Shown: in pieces, positions 1 to 5,971 of the stretch
Layout of the letters: every line of letters starts with the position of its first letter
Position numbering within the stretch: position 1 is the stretch's first letter
Assembly (NCBI GenBank): GCA_023441125.1
Contig: JAEZQV010000102.1
Location: 1 to 7,904 of the forward strand
DNA: 7,904 nucleotides
Origin: Bacillota bacterium
Lineage (GTDB): Bacteria > Bacillota_C > Negativicutes > Sporomusales > Sporomusaceae
Direction of reading: 5' to 3'
Translations under genes and position numbers: made by a program
The notes under the pieces: model-generated
Seen by the model: only the letters and a program-made list of their open reading frames with translations
The model's database searches: none
What the model was told of the DNA's origin: nothing

Positions 1-442
1 GGTTAACTATGGTAAAGATACGATAGCGGCGAATCATCTAACCGATGACAGCGCCACGTTGTTCAGCCTGTATGGTTCGCACAAATTAAACGATAAAGCT
101 ACTGTTTCGGCCGAATTCCTGACAAGCAGCGTATCTGAGCAGAACAATGGCATCCAGACCAATCTCAGCTACAAATTAGATGGGAAAAATGGTCTGATGG
201 CCGGTTACTACTATATTGAAGATCAGGCCAATATTTTTGATAAAAATGCTGGCGACATGACAACCTGGCCGAATAACAATGCCAAAGGTTATGTGGTTGC
301 CTGGACGCATAAGTTTGATAAAAACACCACGTTAAAGATCGCCAACCTTAACTATAAAATGATTGAAAGAGATGGTGGCATCAGCCAATGTGTTAAATCT
401 GACCGCAACCGCTTCTTCACCAATCTGTCCGTGAATTTCTAA
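1..442 (+). CDS. Outer-membrane beta-barrel porin, C-terminal part (5' end outside window)
   Basis: The reading frame is already open at the left edge (first full codon at position 2) and runs 146 residues to a TAA at 440-442. The sequence alternates polar and hydrophobic/aromatic residues in short strands (for example around YVVAWTHKF and TTLKIANLNYKM) separated by Asn/Asp/Gly-rich turns. It ends in LSVNF, a terminal phenylalanine preceded by alternating hydrophobics, which is the usual signal for insertion by the BAM machinery. I see no transmembrane helix. The style fits the barrel part of the SLH-domain porins of Negativicutes, whose N-terminal SLH region would lie upstream of the window; that part is not seen. 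Its likely role is passive diffusion of small solutes across the outer membrane. The substrate cannot be told, and another outer-membrane barrel class is possible. Confidence 0.75.
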   Translation, partial: VNYGKDTIAANHLTDDSATLFSLYGSHKLNDKATVSAEFLTSSVSEQNNGIQTNLSYKLDGKNGLMAGYYYIEDQANIFDKNAGDMTTWPNNNAKGYVVAWTHKFDKNTTLKIANLNYKMIERDGGISQCVKSDRNRFFTNLSVNF

Positions 443-463
443 TCGACAAACATTAGATACATG

Positions 464-511
464 AAAAACAAGGATGGTTAAGGGATATCCCTTAACCATC
501 CTTGTTTTTTT
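464..511. terminator. Bidirectional intrinsic terminator between convergent genes
   Basis: A perfect palindrome runs from 464 to 509 (23-base arms 464-486 and 487-509, centred on GATATC). It has an A-run at 464-468 and a T-run at 505-511. The A-run and T-run pair with each other, so the hairpin can stop transcription from the porin gene (plus) and from the PAS-GGDEF gene, whose stop codon lies at 532 (minus). Confidence 0.9.
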
Positions 512-531
512 CAAGTTTGGCCATAATTGGC

Positions 532-1509
532 CTACTCTGCTCTGGCGCTATTCGAATAAAACCCGCTTCTGTTTCGTTGCTTCGCAATAACCGGCGCGGC
601 ATTGGCGGCCGGGGGCAGAACCGGCGGGGCGTTATCGCTGTGGTCATCGAGAGAGTCCTTGGTGGCGCGCTCTATTATATAGTCAATGGAATCGAGCGGT
701 TGAGAGATTGCACAGCCAATGGACACGGTAACGTGAATTATCTCACCGTTCAAGGGCAAGGCCGATTCAGCAACCAGCGTTTTTAGCTTGTCTGCGAGCA
801 TGAGCAGCAGGCTTTTTTTGTCGGTGTCGACTAGGACGATAAAGCTGGCCCCGTGCCAGCGGCCGATAATGGCAGGGTAGGCAATCTGCGCGGATAAGGT
901 TTTGGCAACCAGTTTCAGAATTCTGTCTGCGCCTGAGACGCCGTAGGCCTCATTGATGGCGCGGAAGCCGACAATATTGATATATAAGATGCCAAAGGCC
1001 TCCCGCCTGGAAGGTATTTCCTTAAACATGGTTTGCAGGCGGGTTTCGATGTATTGCTTGCTGAATAGTTCGGACAGTGAGTCCATATAAGCGGCTTTGG
1101 TCAGCGCTTTTACCTTATCGTGCCCGATGTTTTTCCGGGCATTGTCGGAAAATAGTTCAATGACGCCGGCAAGCTGGCCGGCCTTATCATAGACGGGAAA
1201 GGTCCGGACGGTGGCATAAATCAGCTGGCCATCCCTGTGGGCAATAAACATATCCGCTTCCTGGGGTCTCCCTTCCTGAAGGGTCTTGGTGATCGGACAG
1301 TGTTCGCCGCAAAGTTTTTCGCCGTTCAAATTAATATGGGCGGTAATTTGACAGCACTTGTGCCTGGCGGTTTCAGATAATGGATAGCCAAGTATGTTTT
1401 CGGCGCCGCGATTCCAATAAATAATATTTTTGTTACTGTCAATGAAGGCAACACCCTGGTCTAGATAGTTAATTACAGTACCGGTAAAAGTCTTTAAATA
1501 ATCAAGCAT
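532..1509 (-). CDS. PAS-GGDEF protein with degenerate (probably inactive) GGDEF domain
   Basis: 325 residues, with no transmembrane segment or signal peptide, so probably cytoplasmic. An N-terminal PAS domain (about 8-123) contains the typical FIDSNKNIIYWNRGAENILGY segment and four cysteines (C52, C53, C67, C71) in the pattern CC..LCGEHC. Cysteine-bearing PAS domains of this type are common before GGDEF domains in anaerobes, but their ligand is not evident. A GGDEF-like domain follows (about 137-290): the fold landmarks NEAYG (186-190), GADRILK (193-199) and VSIGCA (262-267) are present. The signature itself is HGASF (219-223) instead of GGDEF. The two metal-binding Asp positions are N178 and V180, and there is no RxxD inhibitory site. 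Cyclic-di-GMP synthesis is therefore unlikely; GTP binding or protein interaction is possible. The tail (about 291-325) is Pro/Ala-rich. The start is supported by GGAGGTG at 1515-1521, five bases from the ATG. Confidence 0.88.
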   Translation of the reverse strand: MLDYLKTFTGTVINYLDQGVAFIDSNKNIIYWNRGAENILGYPLSETARHKCCQITAHINLNGEKLCGEHCPITKTLQEGRPQEADMFIAHRDGQLIYATVRTFPVYDKAGQLAGVIELFSDNARKNIGHDKVKALTKAAYMDSLSELFSKQYIETRLQTMFKEIPSRREAFGILYINIVGFRAINEAYGVSGADRILKLVAKTLSAQIAYPAIIGRWHGASFIVLVDTDKKSLLLMLADKLKTLVAESALPLNGEIIHVTVSIGCAISQPLDSIDYIIERATKDSLDDHSDNAPPVLPPAANAAPVIAKQRNRSGFYSNSARAE

Positions 1510-1514
1510 ATCAG

Positions 1515-1521
1515 CACCTCC
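1515..1521 (-). promoter_or_regulatory. Ribosome binding site of the PAS-GGDEF gene
   Basis: GGAGGTG on the minus strand, five bases before the ATG at 1507-1509. It fixes the start codon. I could not find a convincing sigma-A promoter for this gene in the AT-rich DNA upstream (1522-1700). Confidence 0.85.
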
Positions 1522-1668
1522 ACTTTTTGGCTATTATGATAGATTCTCACAAAAAGGAAATAATTCCTGCATAATATTTAATAGTAAAAAACTTTTTTTA
1601 TTGTAAATAGCATCAGGGAAATATATCGCCATTTTTAATTTTATACTGTATTCTCGTATTTTGCAAAA

Positions 1669-1722
1669 GTAATATATTTTTATTACATATTAATGCGTGA
1701 TATATGGTGATAGTGATATAAT
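1669..1722 (+). promoter_or_regulatory. Candidate upstream promoter (extended -10) with GTGATA repeats and an inverted repeat
   Basis: TGATATAAT at 1714-1722 is a full extended -10 element; no good -35 lies 16-18 bases upstream. Three copies of GTGATA (1697-1702, 1707-1712, 1713-1718) overlap or flank it, and GTAATA-N6-TATTAC forms an inverted repeat at 1669-1686. A promoter lacking a -35 but carrying direct repeats may depend on an activator. The rest of the 336-base gap between the PAS-GGDEF gene and the transporter (about 1522-1668) is AT-rich, with only a small AGGAA/TTCCT inverted repeat at 1555-1568 that I can name. Confidence 0.45.
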
Positions 1723-1739
1723 GTTAAAAAATATCCCCG

Positions 1740-1768
1740 TTGACGGGAATTGAAACAGCCTCTATAAT
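1740..1768 (+). promoter_or_regulatory. Sigma-A-type promoter for the transporter/LarA operon
   Basis: TTGACG (1740-1745), a 17-base spacer and a perfect TATAAT (1763-1768) make a near-consensus promoter about 78 bases before the transporter ATG. The -35 sits inside a 12-base inverted repeat, CCCGT-TG-ACGGG (1736-1747), which could be an operator half or a chance hairpin. The leader would be roughly 70 bases, and I see no riboswitch in it. Confidence 0.75.
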
Positions 1769-1845
1769 GTGGAATAAGTACTTGCGTCTATGTGGGGCGA
1801 ATAACGCGAGTGCGGTGAAATTTATAAACGACTGGAGGAACTTAT

Positions 1846-3144
1846 ATGGAACCGGCGTCAACGACTACCGTTGCCAATGTTGCTGCGGCCCAGCCAACAA
1901 GGCAACGGATTGTATTGGTGGCAATTCTGCTGTTAACTTTACTGGTAGCCTACCTGGATCGGGTGAATGTTTCGGTTTTGCTGGCTGACAACACCTTCCT
2001 CACCGACATGGGGATCAAAGGACAGCCTGTGCAAATGGGTCTCTTAATGACATTATTTTTAATTGCTTATGGTGTAGCCAATGTCGTTCTCAGCCCGCTG
2101 GGGGACTATATCGGACCCCGGAAGGCGATGTCAATTTCCATATTGCTGTGGACGATTTCCGTAATTATCGGCGGCTGGGCAACAACCTTCGCCACCATGC
2201 TGATGGCCCGGGTCATACTGGGTATTGGCGAAGGCATGCACTGGCCGATGCAGAGTACTTTTGTGAAAAATTGGTTCCCGCCGAATGAGCGCGGCAAAGC
2301 CAATGGCGTCTGGCTGATTGGCCTGATGGGCGGTCCGGCCATGGCGATGCCCTTTTTTACCTGGATCGTTTCTACATGGGGCTGGCGTCCCAGCTTTTTT
2401 GTCCTGGGGGCGTTTGGTCTTATTCCCCTGGCCTTGCTATGGTTTTACGTGACTGACCATCCCCGGCAGCACAAGCGGGTCAATCAGGCAGAATTAGAGT
2501 ATATTGAAAGCGCATTAAAGAGTGAAGCCGAAGAAGAGGCGAAAATCAAGACTGAAAGCCTGTCCGAGCGGATCAAGTCTTTTGTTCTCAATTATCGCTT
2601 CTGGCTGTTGACAATTAACTATTTCTGCATTGCCTGTGTGTGGTGGGGAACCATGGCCTGGCTGCCGTCCTATCTTAAAGCGGCGCGCGGTTTTTCCTGG
2701 ACGCAGATGGGGGCGCTGTCCTCCCTGCCTTATATTTTAGGTACGCTGAGCATCCTGTTCTTTGGCCATCTTGCCGACAAGCTCGGCCGCCGGGCGCCTT
2801 TTATTGCCATTGCTCATCTTGGTTCGGCACTGGGAATCTATTTTGGCGCCACCGCTACCGACAACCTTACCGCCGCCCTGCTAATTTCCGCTGGGATTGC
2901 CTCCATTGCCATTGCGCTGCCTTCTTCCTGGGCTATTTTGCAGCACATTGTCCCGGGCAAAGCTATCGGGGCCGGCGCCGGCATGATGAATGGCCTGAGT
3001 AATGGCGGTTCGGCCTTTTCGCCGGTGTTAATCGGCTTTTTCATCAGTCTGAGCGGCAGTTATGTCGGCGGCCTGATGTTCCTGGTCGGTATTGCCGCCA
3101 TCGGCTGTGTATGCATGACAATTCTGGCCCTGCAAAAATATTAA
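1846..3144 (+). CDS. MFS transporter, anion:cation symporter (ACS) family, probable hydroxy/sugar-acid uptake
   Basis: 432 residues with about 12 hydrophobic segments (near 22-44, 60-84, 94-112, 116-137, 153-175, 183-202, then 251-272, 288-307, 317-335, 341-360, 371-396, 404-428) and a charged cytoplasmic loop at about 205-247. MFS signatures are present: YLDRVNVS in helix 1 (36-43), a motif-A form GDYIGPRK after helix 2 (86-93), its second copy GHLADKLGRR (307-316), and GIGEGMHWP...WFPPNERG (126-150), typical of the ACS family of sugar-acid and carboxylate/H+ symporters (galactonate, glucarate and hexuronate carriers). The ATG has GGAGG at 1834-1838, seven bases upstream. The LarA-family gene follows after 68 bases with no terminator between, so the two are probably co-transcribed. 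The substrate is unknown; a 2-hydroxy acid or aldonate that the neighbour can epimerise is the natural guess. Confidence 0.9.
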   Translation: MEPASTTTVANVAAAQPTRQRIVLVAILLLTLLVAYLDRVNVSVLLADNTFLTDMGIKGQPVQMGLLMTLFLIAYGVANVVLSPLGDYIGPRKAMSISILLWTISVIIGGWATTFATMLMARVILGIGEGMHWPMQSTFVKNWFPPNERGKANGVWLIGLMGGPAMAMPFFTWIVSTWGWRPSFFVLGAFGLIPLALLWFYVTDHPRQHKRVNQAELEYIESALKSEAEEEAKIKTESLSERIKSFVLNYRFWLLTINYFCIACVWWGTMAWLPSYLKAARGFSWTQMGALSSLPYILGTLSILFFGHLADKLGRRAPFIAIAHLGSALGIYFGATATDNLTAALLISAGIASIAIALPSSWAILQHIVPGKAIGAGAGMMNGLSNGGSAFSPVLIGFFISLSGSYVGGLMFLVGIAAIGCVCMTILALQKY

Positions 3145-3181
3145 CAATATGCCGCGGGATTGCAGGAATAGGCACGTGAAT

Positions 3182-3204
3182 CTAGTATATGGGTACTAGG
3201 GGGG
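3182..3204 (+). promoter_or_regulatory. Small hairpin overlapping the Shine-Dalgarno site of the LarA-family gene
   Basis: CTAGTA (3182-3187) and TACTAG (3194-3199) form a 6-bp stem with a TATGGG loop. The Shine-Dalgarno AGGGGGG (3198-3204) starts inside the right arm and lies eight bases before the ATG at 3213. The site decides the start: the earlier in-frame ATG at 3189 sits in the hairpin loop and has no ribosome binding site of its own. Confidence 0.6.
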
Positions 3205-3212
3205 ATAAACGA

Positions 3213-4508
3213 ATGCGAAAAGAATTTGTGTTAGGGTTTGGTGACAGTGAATTTACAATTTCTTTGCCGGCAGAACAGGTTATCAATGTTGTCGAAGGCA
3301 AACATGCCGCCGCGATTACAGATGTACCGGCGGCGGTAAGGGAAGCCGTCCGTAATCCTATTGACTCACCGCCGCTGGCCAAAGTCGTAGCTGCCGGTGA
3401 CAAAGTCGCCATTATTGCCAGCGATGTCACCCGTCAGTGGATAAAATATGATCAGTTTCTGCCGACACTGTTAAACGAACTTAACGCCGCCGGCATACCT
3501 GACGGCGATATCAAGCTGGTGGTCAGCCTGGGCGCGCACCGGCATCATACCGATAAAGAGAATATACTGGTTTATGGCCAGGAAGTAGTCGACCGTATTG
3601 AAATCGTACAAAGCTATGCGCCGGCAAGCGAAGACTTCGTTCATGTCGGCAAAACCAGCCGCGGCGTGGAAGTATATCTGAATAAACATGTCGTCAATGC
3701 GGATAAAGTCATTATGACCGGCGGGATTGTATATCACCTGATGGCTGGCTTTGGCGGCGGCCGTAAAGCGGTTATGCCCGGAATTTCCGGCTATGCGACC
3801 ATCCAGGGCAATCACAGTTTTTGCCTGCATGACGTTGTCGGCCAGGGCATAAGCTCAACCTGTGTTTCCGGCAAGCTGGCAGGCAATCATATGCATGAGG
3901 ATATGACCGAGATGGCGGCCATGCTGAAACAGGCTTTTCTGTTAAATGCTGTGTTCACGCCGGAAGGGAAGTTTGCGCGGTTCGGCGCCGGACACTGGTA
4001 TAACGCCTGGCTGGAAGGTACTAAAACAGTGGCCGAAATTTTTGGCGTGCCGATCAGCGCGAAGGCCGATCTGGTTATTGCTTCAGCCGGTGGTTTTCCG
4101 AAAGACATTAACCTGTATCAAGGCTCAAAGACGACAGATAATGCCTTTATGGCCGTAAAAGACAACGGTGTAATTATTGTCCTGCTTGAGTGCCGGGATA
4201 TTATGGAACCGCCTGACTTCAGCGGCTGGTTCAATTACGAGTCGCTGTATGACCGGGAGATAGCCCTGCGCAAAGCCTTCACCGTACCTGGCTTTATTGC
4301 TTTGAAAACCGGCCTGATGGCCAAACAGGTTCCCTTCATTGTTGTAACGCTGCCGGAAAATAAGGCATTTATTGAAAAAGCCGGCCTGATTGCCGCGACG
4401 ACCCTGGAAGAAGCCATGGCCATTGCCGAGCAAAAGCTTGGCCGTAAGGATTATACCATTAATGTTATGCCCCACGCGGCTAACACGGTACCGCTTGTCC
4501 GGGAATAA
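3213..4508 (+). CDS. larA-like: LarA-family nickel-pincer-dependent 2-hydroxyacid racemase/epimerase
   Basis: 431 residues from the ATG at 3213 (chosen for its AGGGGGG site), close to the roughly 424 of lactate racemase. The LarA (DUF2088-type) hallmarks are in order: SDVTR (R74), SLGAHRHH (H109), VYHLMAGFGGGRKAVMPG (H175, K185), QGNH (H201), then GGFPKDINLYQGSK (K297, D298, Y302, Q303, K306). In Lactobacillus LarA the equivalents are Arg75, the catalytic pair His108/His174, Lys184, which is covalently bound to the nickel-pincer nucleotide (NPN), and His200, a nickel ligand. All are kept here, so the protein should bind the cofactor and be active. Cytoplasmic. The family includes racemases/epimerases of lactate, other hydroxyacids, malate, phenyllactate and gluconate, so the substrate is open. 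The transporter just upstream argues for an imported organic acid. No larB, larC or larE is in the window, so NPN synthesis must be encoded elsewhere. Confidence 0.88.
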   Translation: MRKEFVLGFGDSEFTISLPAEQVINVVEGKHAAAITDVPAAVREAVRNPIDSPPLAKVVAAGDKVAIIASDVTRQWIKYDQFLPTLLNELNAAGIPDGDIKLVVSLGAHRHHTDKENILVYGQEVVDRIEIVQSYAPASEDFVHVGKTSRGVEVYLNKHVVNADKVIMTGGIVYHLMAGFGGGRKAVMPGISGYATIQGNHSFCLHDVVGQGISSTCVSGKLAGNHMHEDMTEMAAMLKQAFLLNAVFTPEGKFARFGAGHWYNAWLEGTKTVAEIFGVPISAKADLVIASAGGFPKDINLYQGSKTTDNAFMAVKDNGVIIVLLECRDIMEPPDFSGWFNYESLYDREIALRKAFTVPGFIALKTGLMAKQVPFIVVTLPENKAFIEKAGLIAATTLEEAMAIAEQKLGRKDYTINVMPHAANTVPLVRE

Positions 4509-4521
4509 ACAGTCTTAACAT

Positions 4522-4562
4522 AAAAGCTGCAGTGGCCTCAAACGAGGTTACTGCAGCTTTTC
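4522..4562. terminator. Intrinsic terminator after the LarA-family gene
   Basis: Arms 4522-4539 and 4544-4561 form an 18-bp stem (two G-T pairs at 4534/4549 and 4535/4548) with the loop AAAC. AAAA at the left foot and TTTT at the right foot make it usable from both strands, so it may also stop minus-strand transcription coming from the M23 side. It lies 13 bases past the stop codon. Confidence 0.85.
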
Positions 4563-4583
4563 GTATAGGGCAAACTATACCGG

Positions 4584-4840
4584 CTATTTTACTTCAAGCT
4601 GGACAACTGCTTCTTTGGCTAGAGCCATAATTTGAGCCGGGTGAGGCTGCCGGCAGCTTTTTTAGCCGGCAGGTGCGCTTTTTCGGGCAGTGTGTCCAGG
4701 AGATTGTTTACATAGTTAATTTTCATTGCAAAATTAATATTTTGCGGGAAGGTTCCGGTTAAGAGAAAAGATACATAAGGATTTACCGAGGCCGTGACAA
4801 CGCCTCTGACCTGGCCTCTGGCATTTAAGACGAAGAACGG
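4584..4840 (-). pseudogene. 3' remnant of a trypsin-like (S1C) serine protease gene, truncated and frameshifted
   Basis: Reading the minus strand from 4840 gives FFVLNARGQVRGVVTA, then TFPQNINFAMKINYVNNLL and DTLPEK. This matches my recollection of the end of trypsin-like peptidase domains, where GNSGGP(V/L)LN.KG.VVGVVTA is followed by a (P/G)QN(V/I)N(F/Y)A(I/V) segment. The catalytic GNSGGP serine and everything before it are missing; the homology stops at about 4840, and no start codon with a ribosome binding site fits. This frame ends early at 4619-4621 (TAG). Shifting by one base at about 4640-4650 gives PHPAQIMALAKEAVVQLEVK and a stop at 4584-4586, which looks like the original C-terminus. 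So the gene lost its 5' part and one base near the end. The identity comes from motif memory, not a search. Confidence 0.65.
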
Positions 4841-4866
4841 GGGACAGGGATGTTGTTTTGCAATAA

Positions 4867-4910
4867 GCCGATAACTGAATCCCACCAAAAACTGTGTTTT
4901 CAGTATCGGC
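4867..4910. repeat. Imperfect inverted repeat downstream of the M23 gene
   Basis: GCCGATAACTGAA (4867-4879) and TTCAGTATCGGC (4899-4910) are complementary except for one bulged base, with a 19-base loop. It begins 24 bases past the M23 stop codon on the minus strand. It has no T-run on that side (TTATTGC follows), so it is a weak terminator at best. It sits between the M23 gene and the broken end of the protease remnant. Confidence 0.5.
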
Positions 4911-4933
4911 GCTGGAGACTGTTTGCGTTACCC

Positions 4934-5584
4934 TTAATTCGCTATCAGGTATTTCATGGGATCGACAGGGGTGTTGTTGATACGTACTTCATAATGTACA
5001 TGCGGGCCGGTGCTTTTGCCGGTACTGCCGGCATAGGCGATAATCTGCCCTTTCTTGACATGCTGTCCAGCTGTAACGGCAAGCCGGGAGTTATGGCCAT
5101 ATAGCGTGGCGAGGCCATTGCCGTGATCAATCTGTACCAGATTGCCATAGCCGCCGGCAGGACCGCTCAGCACGACTTCGCCGTCGGCCGTGGCGACTAC
5201 CGGAGCACCCATGGTATAGGCAATGTCAATGCCGGGATGCATTTCGTTGCCGTCGCCGAAAGGTGATACCCGCCAGCCAAACCCGGAGGCAATAGGCCCT
5301 TGAGCAGGCCAGATGGAAGGTGTTACTGCCAAATTTACAGCCGGCGTGACGGGGAGCGGAGACGGTGTTGGTGTTGGCAGACTGACGGCGGCAACAGCAG
5401 GGACGGCTTCGGTGGCGGTTGCCGTCTGTGAGGCAAAATCCGGTGGTTGGTGCAATTGCTTAAAGACTAAGGTTGCGGATAAAAGCAGCACACATAGCAG
5501 AAAAATACGCCATGGTGCGGGAAGTGTCAGCATTTTTAGTACGGTTGGCTTTTTCTCAGCCCAGACTTTTTGGAAATGGGTCAT
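4934..5584 (-). CDS. Membrane-anchored M23 (LytM-type) metallopeptidase
   Basis: 216 residues from the ATG at 5582-5584, preceded by AAGGAGGAA (5592-5600); an in-frame ATG at 5647 has no such site. A short basic N-terminus is followed by one membrane helix (about 25-41, WRIFLLCVLLLSATLVF), an Ala/Pro/Thr-rich linker (about 47-85), and a complete peptidase_M23 domain (about 95-213). Zinc and catalytic residues are in place: H116-x3-D120 in HPGID, H164 in YGH, and H195-V-H197 in GPHVHYE. Predicted to face the cell wall and cut peptidoglycan cross-links, or to act as a cell-wall hydrolase in division, growth or sporulation. No LysM or SPOR domain is present. The full set of metal ligands argues for an active enzyme rather than an EnvC/NlpD-type degenerate activator. 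It is a single-gene unit. Confidence 0.9.
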   Translation of the reverse strand: MTHFQKVWAEKKPTVLKMLTLPAPWRIFLLCVLLLSATLVFKQLHQPPDFASQTATATEAVPAVAAVSLPTPTPSPLPVTPAVNLAVTPSIWPAQGPIASGFGWRVSPFGDGNEMHPGIDIAYTMGAPVVATADGEVVLSGPAGGYGNLVQIDHGNGLATLYGHNSRLAVTAGQHVKKGQIIAYAGSTGKSTGPHVHYEVRINNTPVDPMKYLIAN

Positions 5585-5652
5585 AAAGGGGTTCCTCCTT
5601 AGAGCAGCGTGTATGAAGAAAAGTAGCACAGCTGGTTTGGCTACCATTTCTC

Positions 5653-5658
5653 ATTATA
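5653..5658 (-). promoter_or_regulatory. Candidate -10 element for the M23 gene
   Basis: TATAAT on the minus strand, about 70 bases before the M23 ATG. The -35 region 17-18 bases upstream is poor, so this is a tentative call. It lies just inside a long imperfect inverted repeat (5672-5730) that covers the -35 area. Confidence 0.4.
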
Positions 5659-5671
5659 GCGGAAATCCGAA

Positions 5672-5730
5672 ATTTTTGCTTGCCTAAATTTAATTATCTG
5701 GTAAATATTAGGTTGATAGTAAGCAAAAAT
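5672..5730. repeat. Long AT-rich inverted repeat in the M23/chemoreceptor intergenic region
   Basis: ATTTTTGCTT (5672-5681) is exactly complementary to AAGCAAAAAT (5721-5730), and inside it CCTAA (5683-5687) faces TTAGG (5708-5712). It lies upstream of both divergent genes and may be an operator or a cruciform. The rest of the 387-base gap is AT-rich and holds no gene that I can support. Confidence 0.45.
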
Positions 5731-5848
5731 GAAAAATTTAACTAAAATCAATCCCTGGCTTAACTATCTACAGTCATTCCGAGTAATGCAAATTGACTAA
5801 CATAATAGCAATAAAACAAAGGAAAAGTGGGAAATGCTGTTGAATTTA

Positions 5849-5876
5849 TGTTATAATTATCTATCTCATATATAAT
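5849..5876 (+). promoter_or_regulatory. Candidate promoter(s) for the chemoreceptor gene
   Basis: TGTTATAAT at 5849-5857 is an extended -10, and a second TATAAT lies at 5871-5876. Neither has a good -35. I found no sigma-28 flagellar/chemotaxis promoter (TAAA-N15-GCCGATAA). Confidence 0.4.
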
Positions 5877-5971
5877 AGGATTTTTAATTATGCTCTATTG
5901 GTTAACTTAAACTCGCAACAGGAATTTCATTGCCAGCAGAAAAAAACTTATTACAAGGTAAAGGTGGTTAC

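Noticed and set aside
502..786. Plus-strand ORF opposite the 3' end of the PAS-GGDEF gene
   Set aside because: It starts in the terminator T-run and is an antisense shadow of a gene with clear domain matches.
1740..1988. Plus-strand ORF overlapping the transporter start
   Set aside because: It starts in the promoter -35, has no ribosome binding site, and runs out of frame into the transporter gene.
3189..3212. Upstream ATG adding eight residues to the LarA-family protein
   Set aside because: No ribosome binding site and it lies in a hairpin loop. The ATG at 3213 has AGGGGGG at good spacing and puts the catalytic residues at almost the same numbers as in known LarA.
5585..5647. Upstream ATG adding 21 residues to the M23 protein
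   Set aside because: The strong AAGGAGGAA at 5592-5600 points to the ATG at 5582-5584, and the extra residues would precede a normal signal-anchor.
5313..5687. 124-residue plus-strand ORF across the M23 N-terminus
   Set aside because: Antisense to the Pro/Thr-rich linker and membrane helix; low-complexity Gly/Val/Thr composition reflects the opposite strand.
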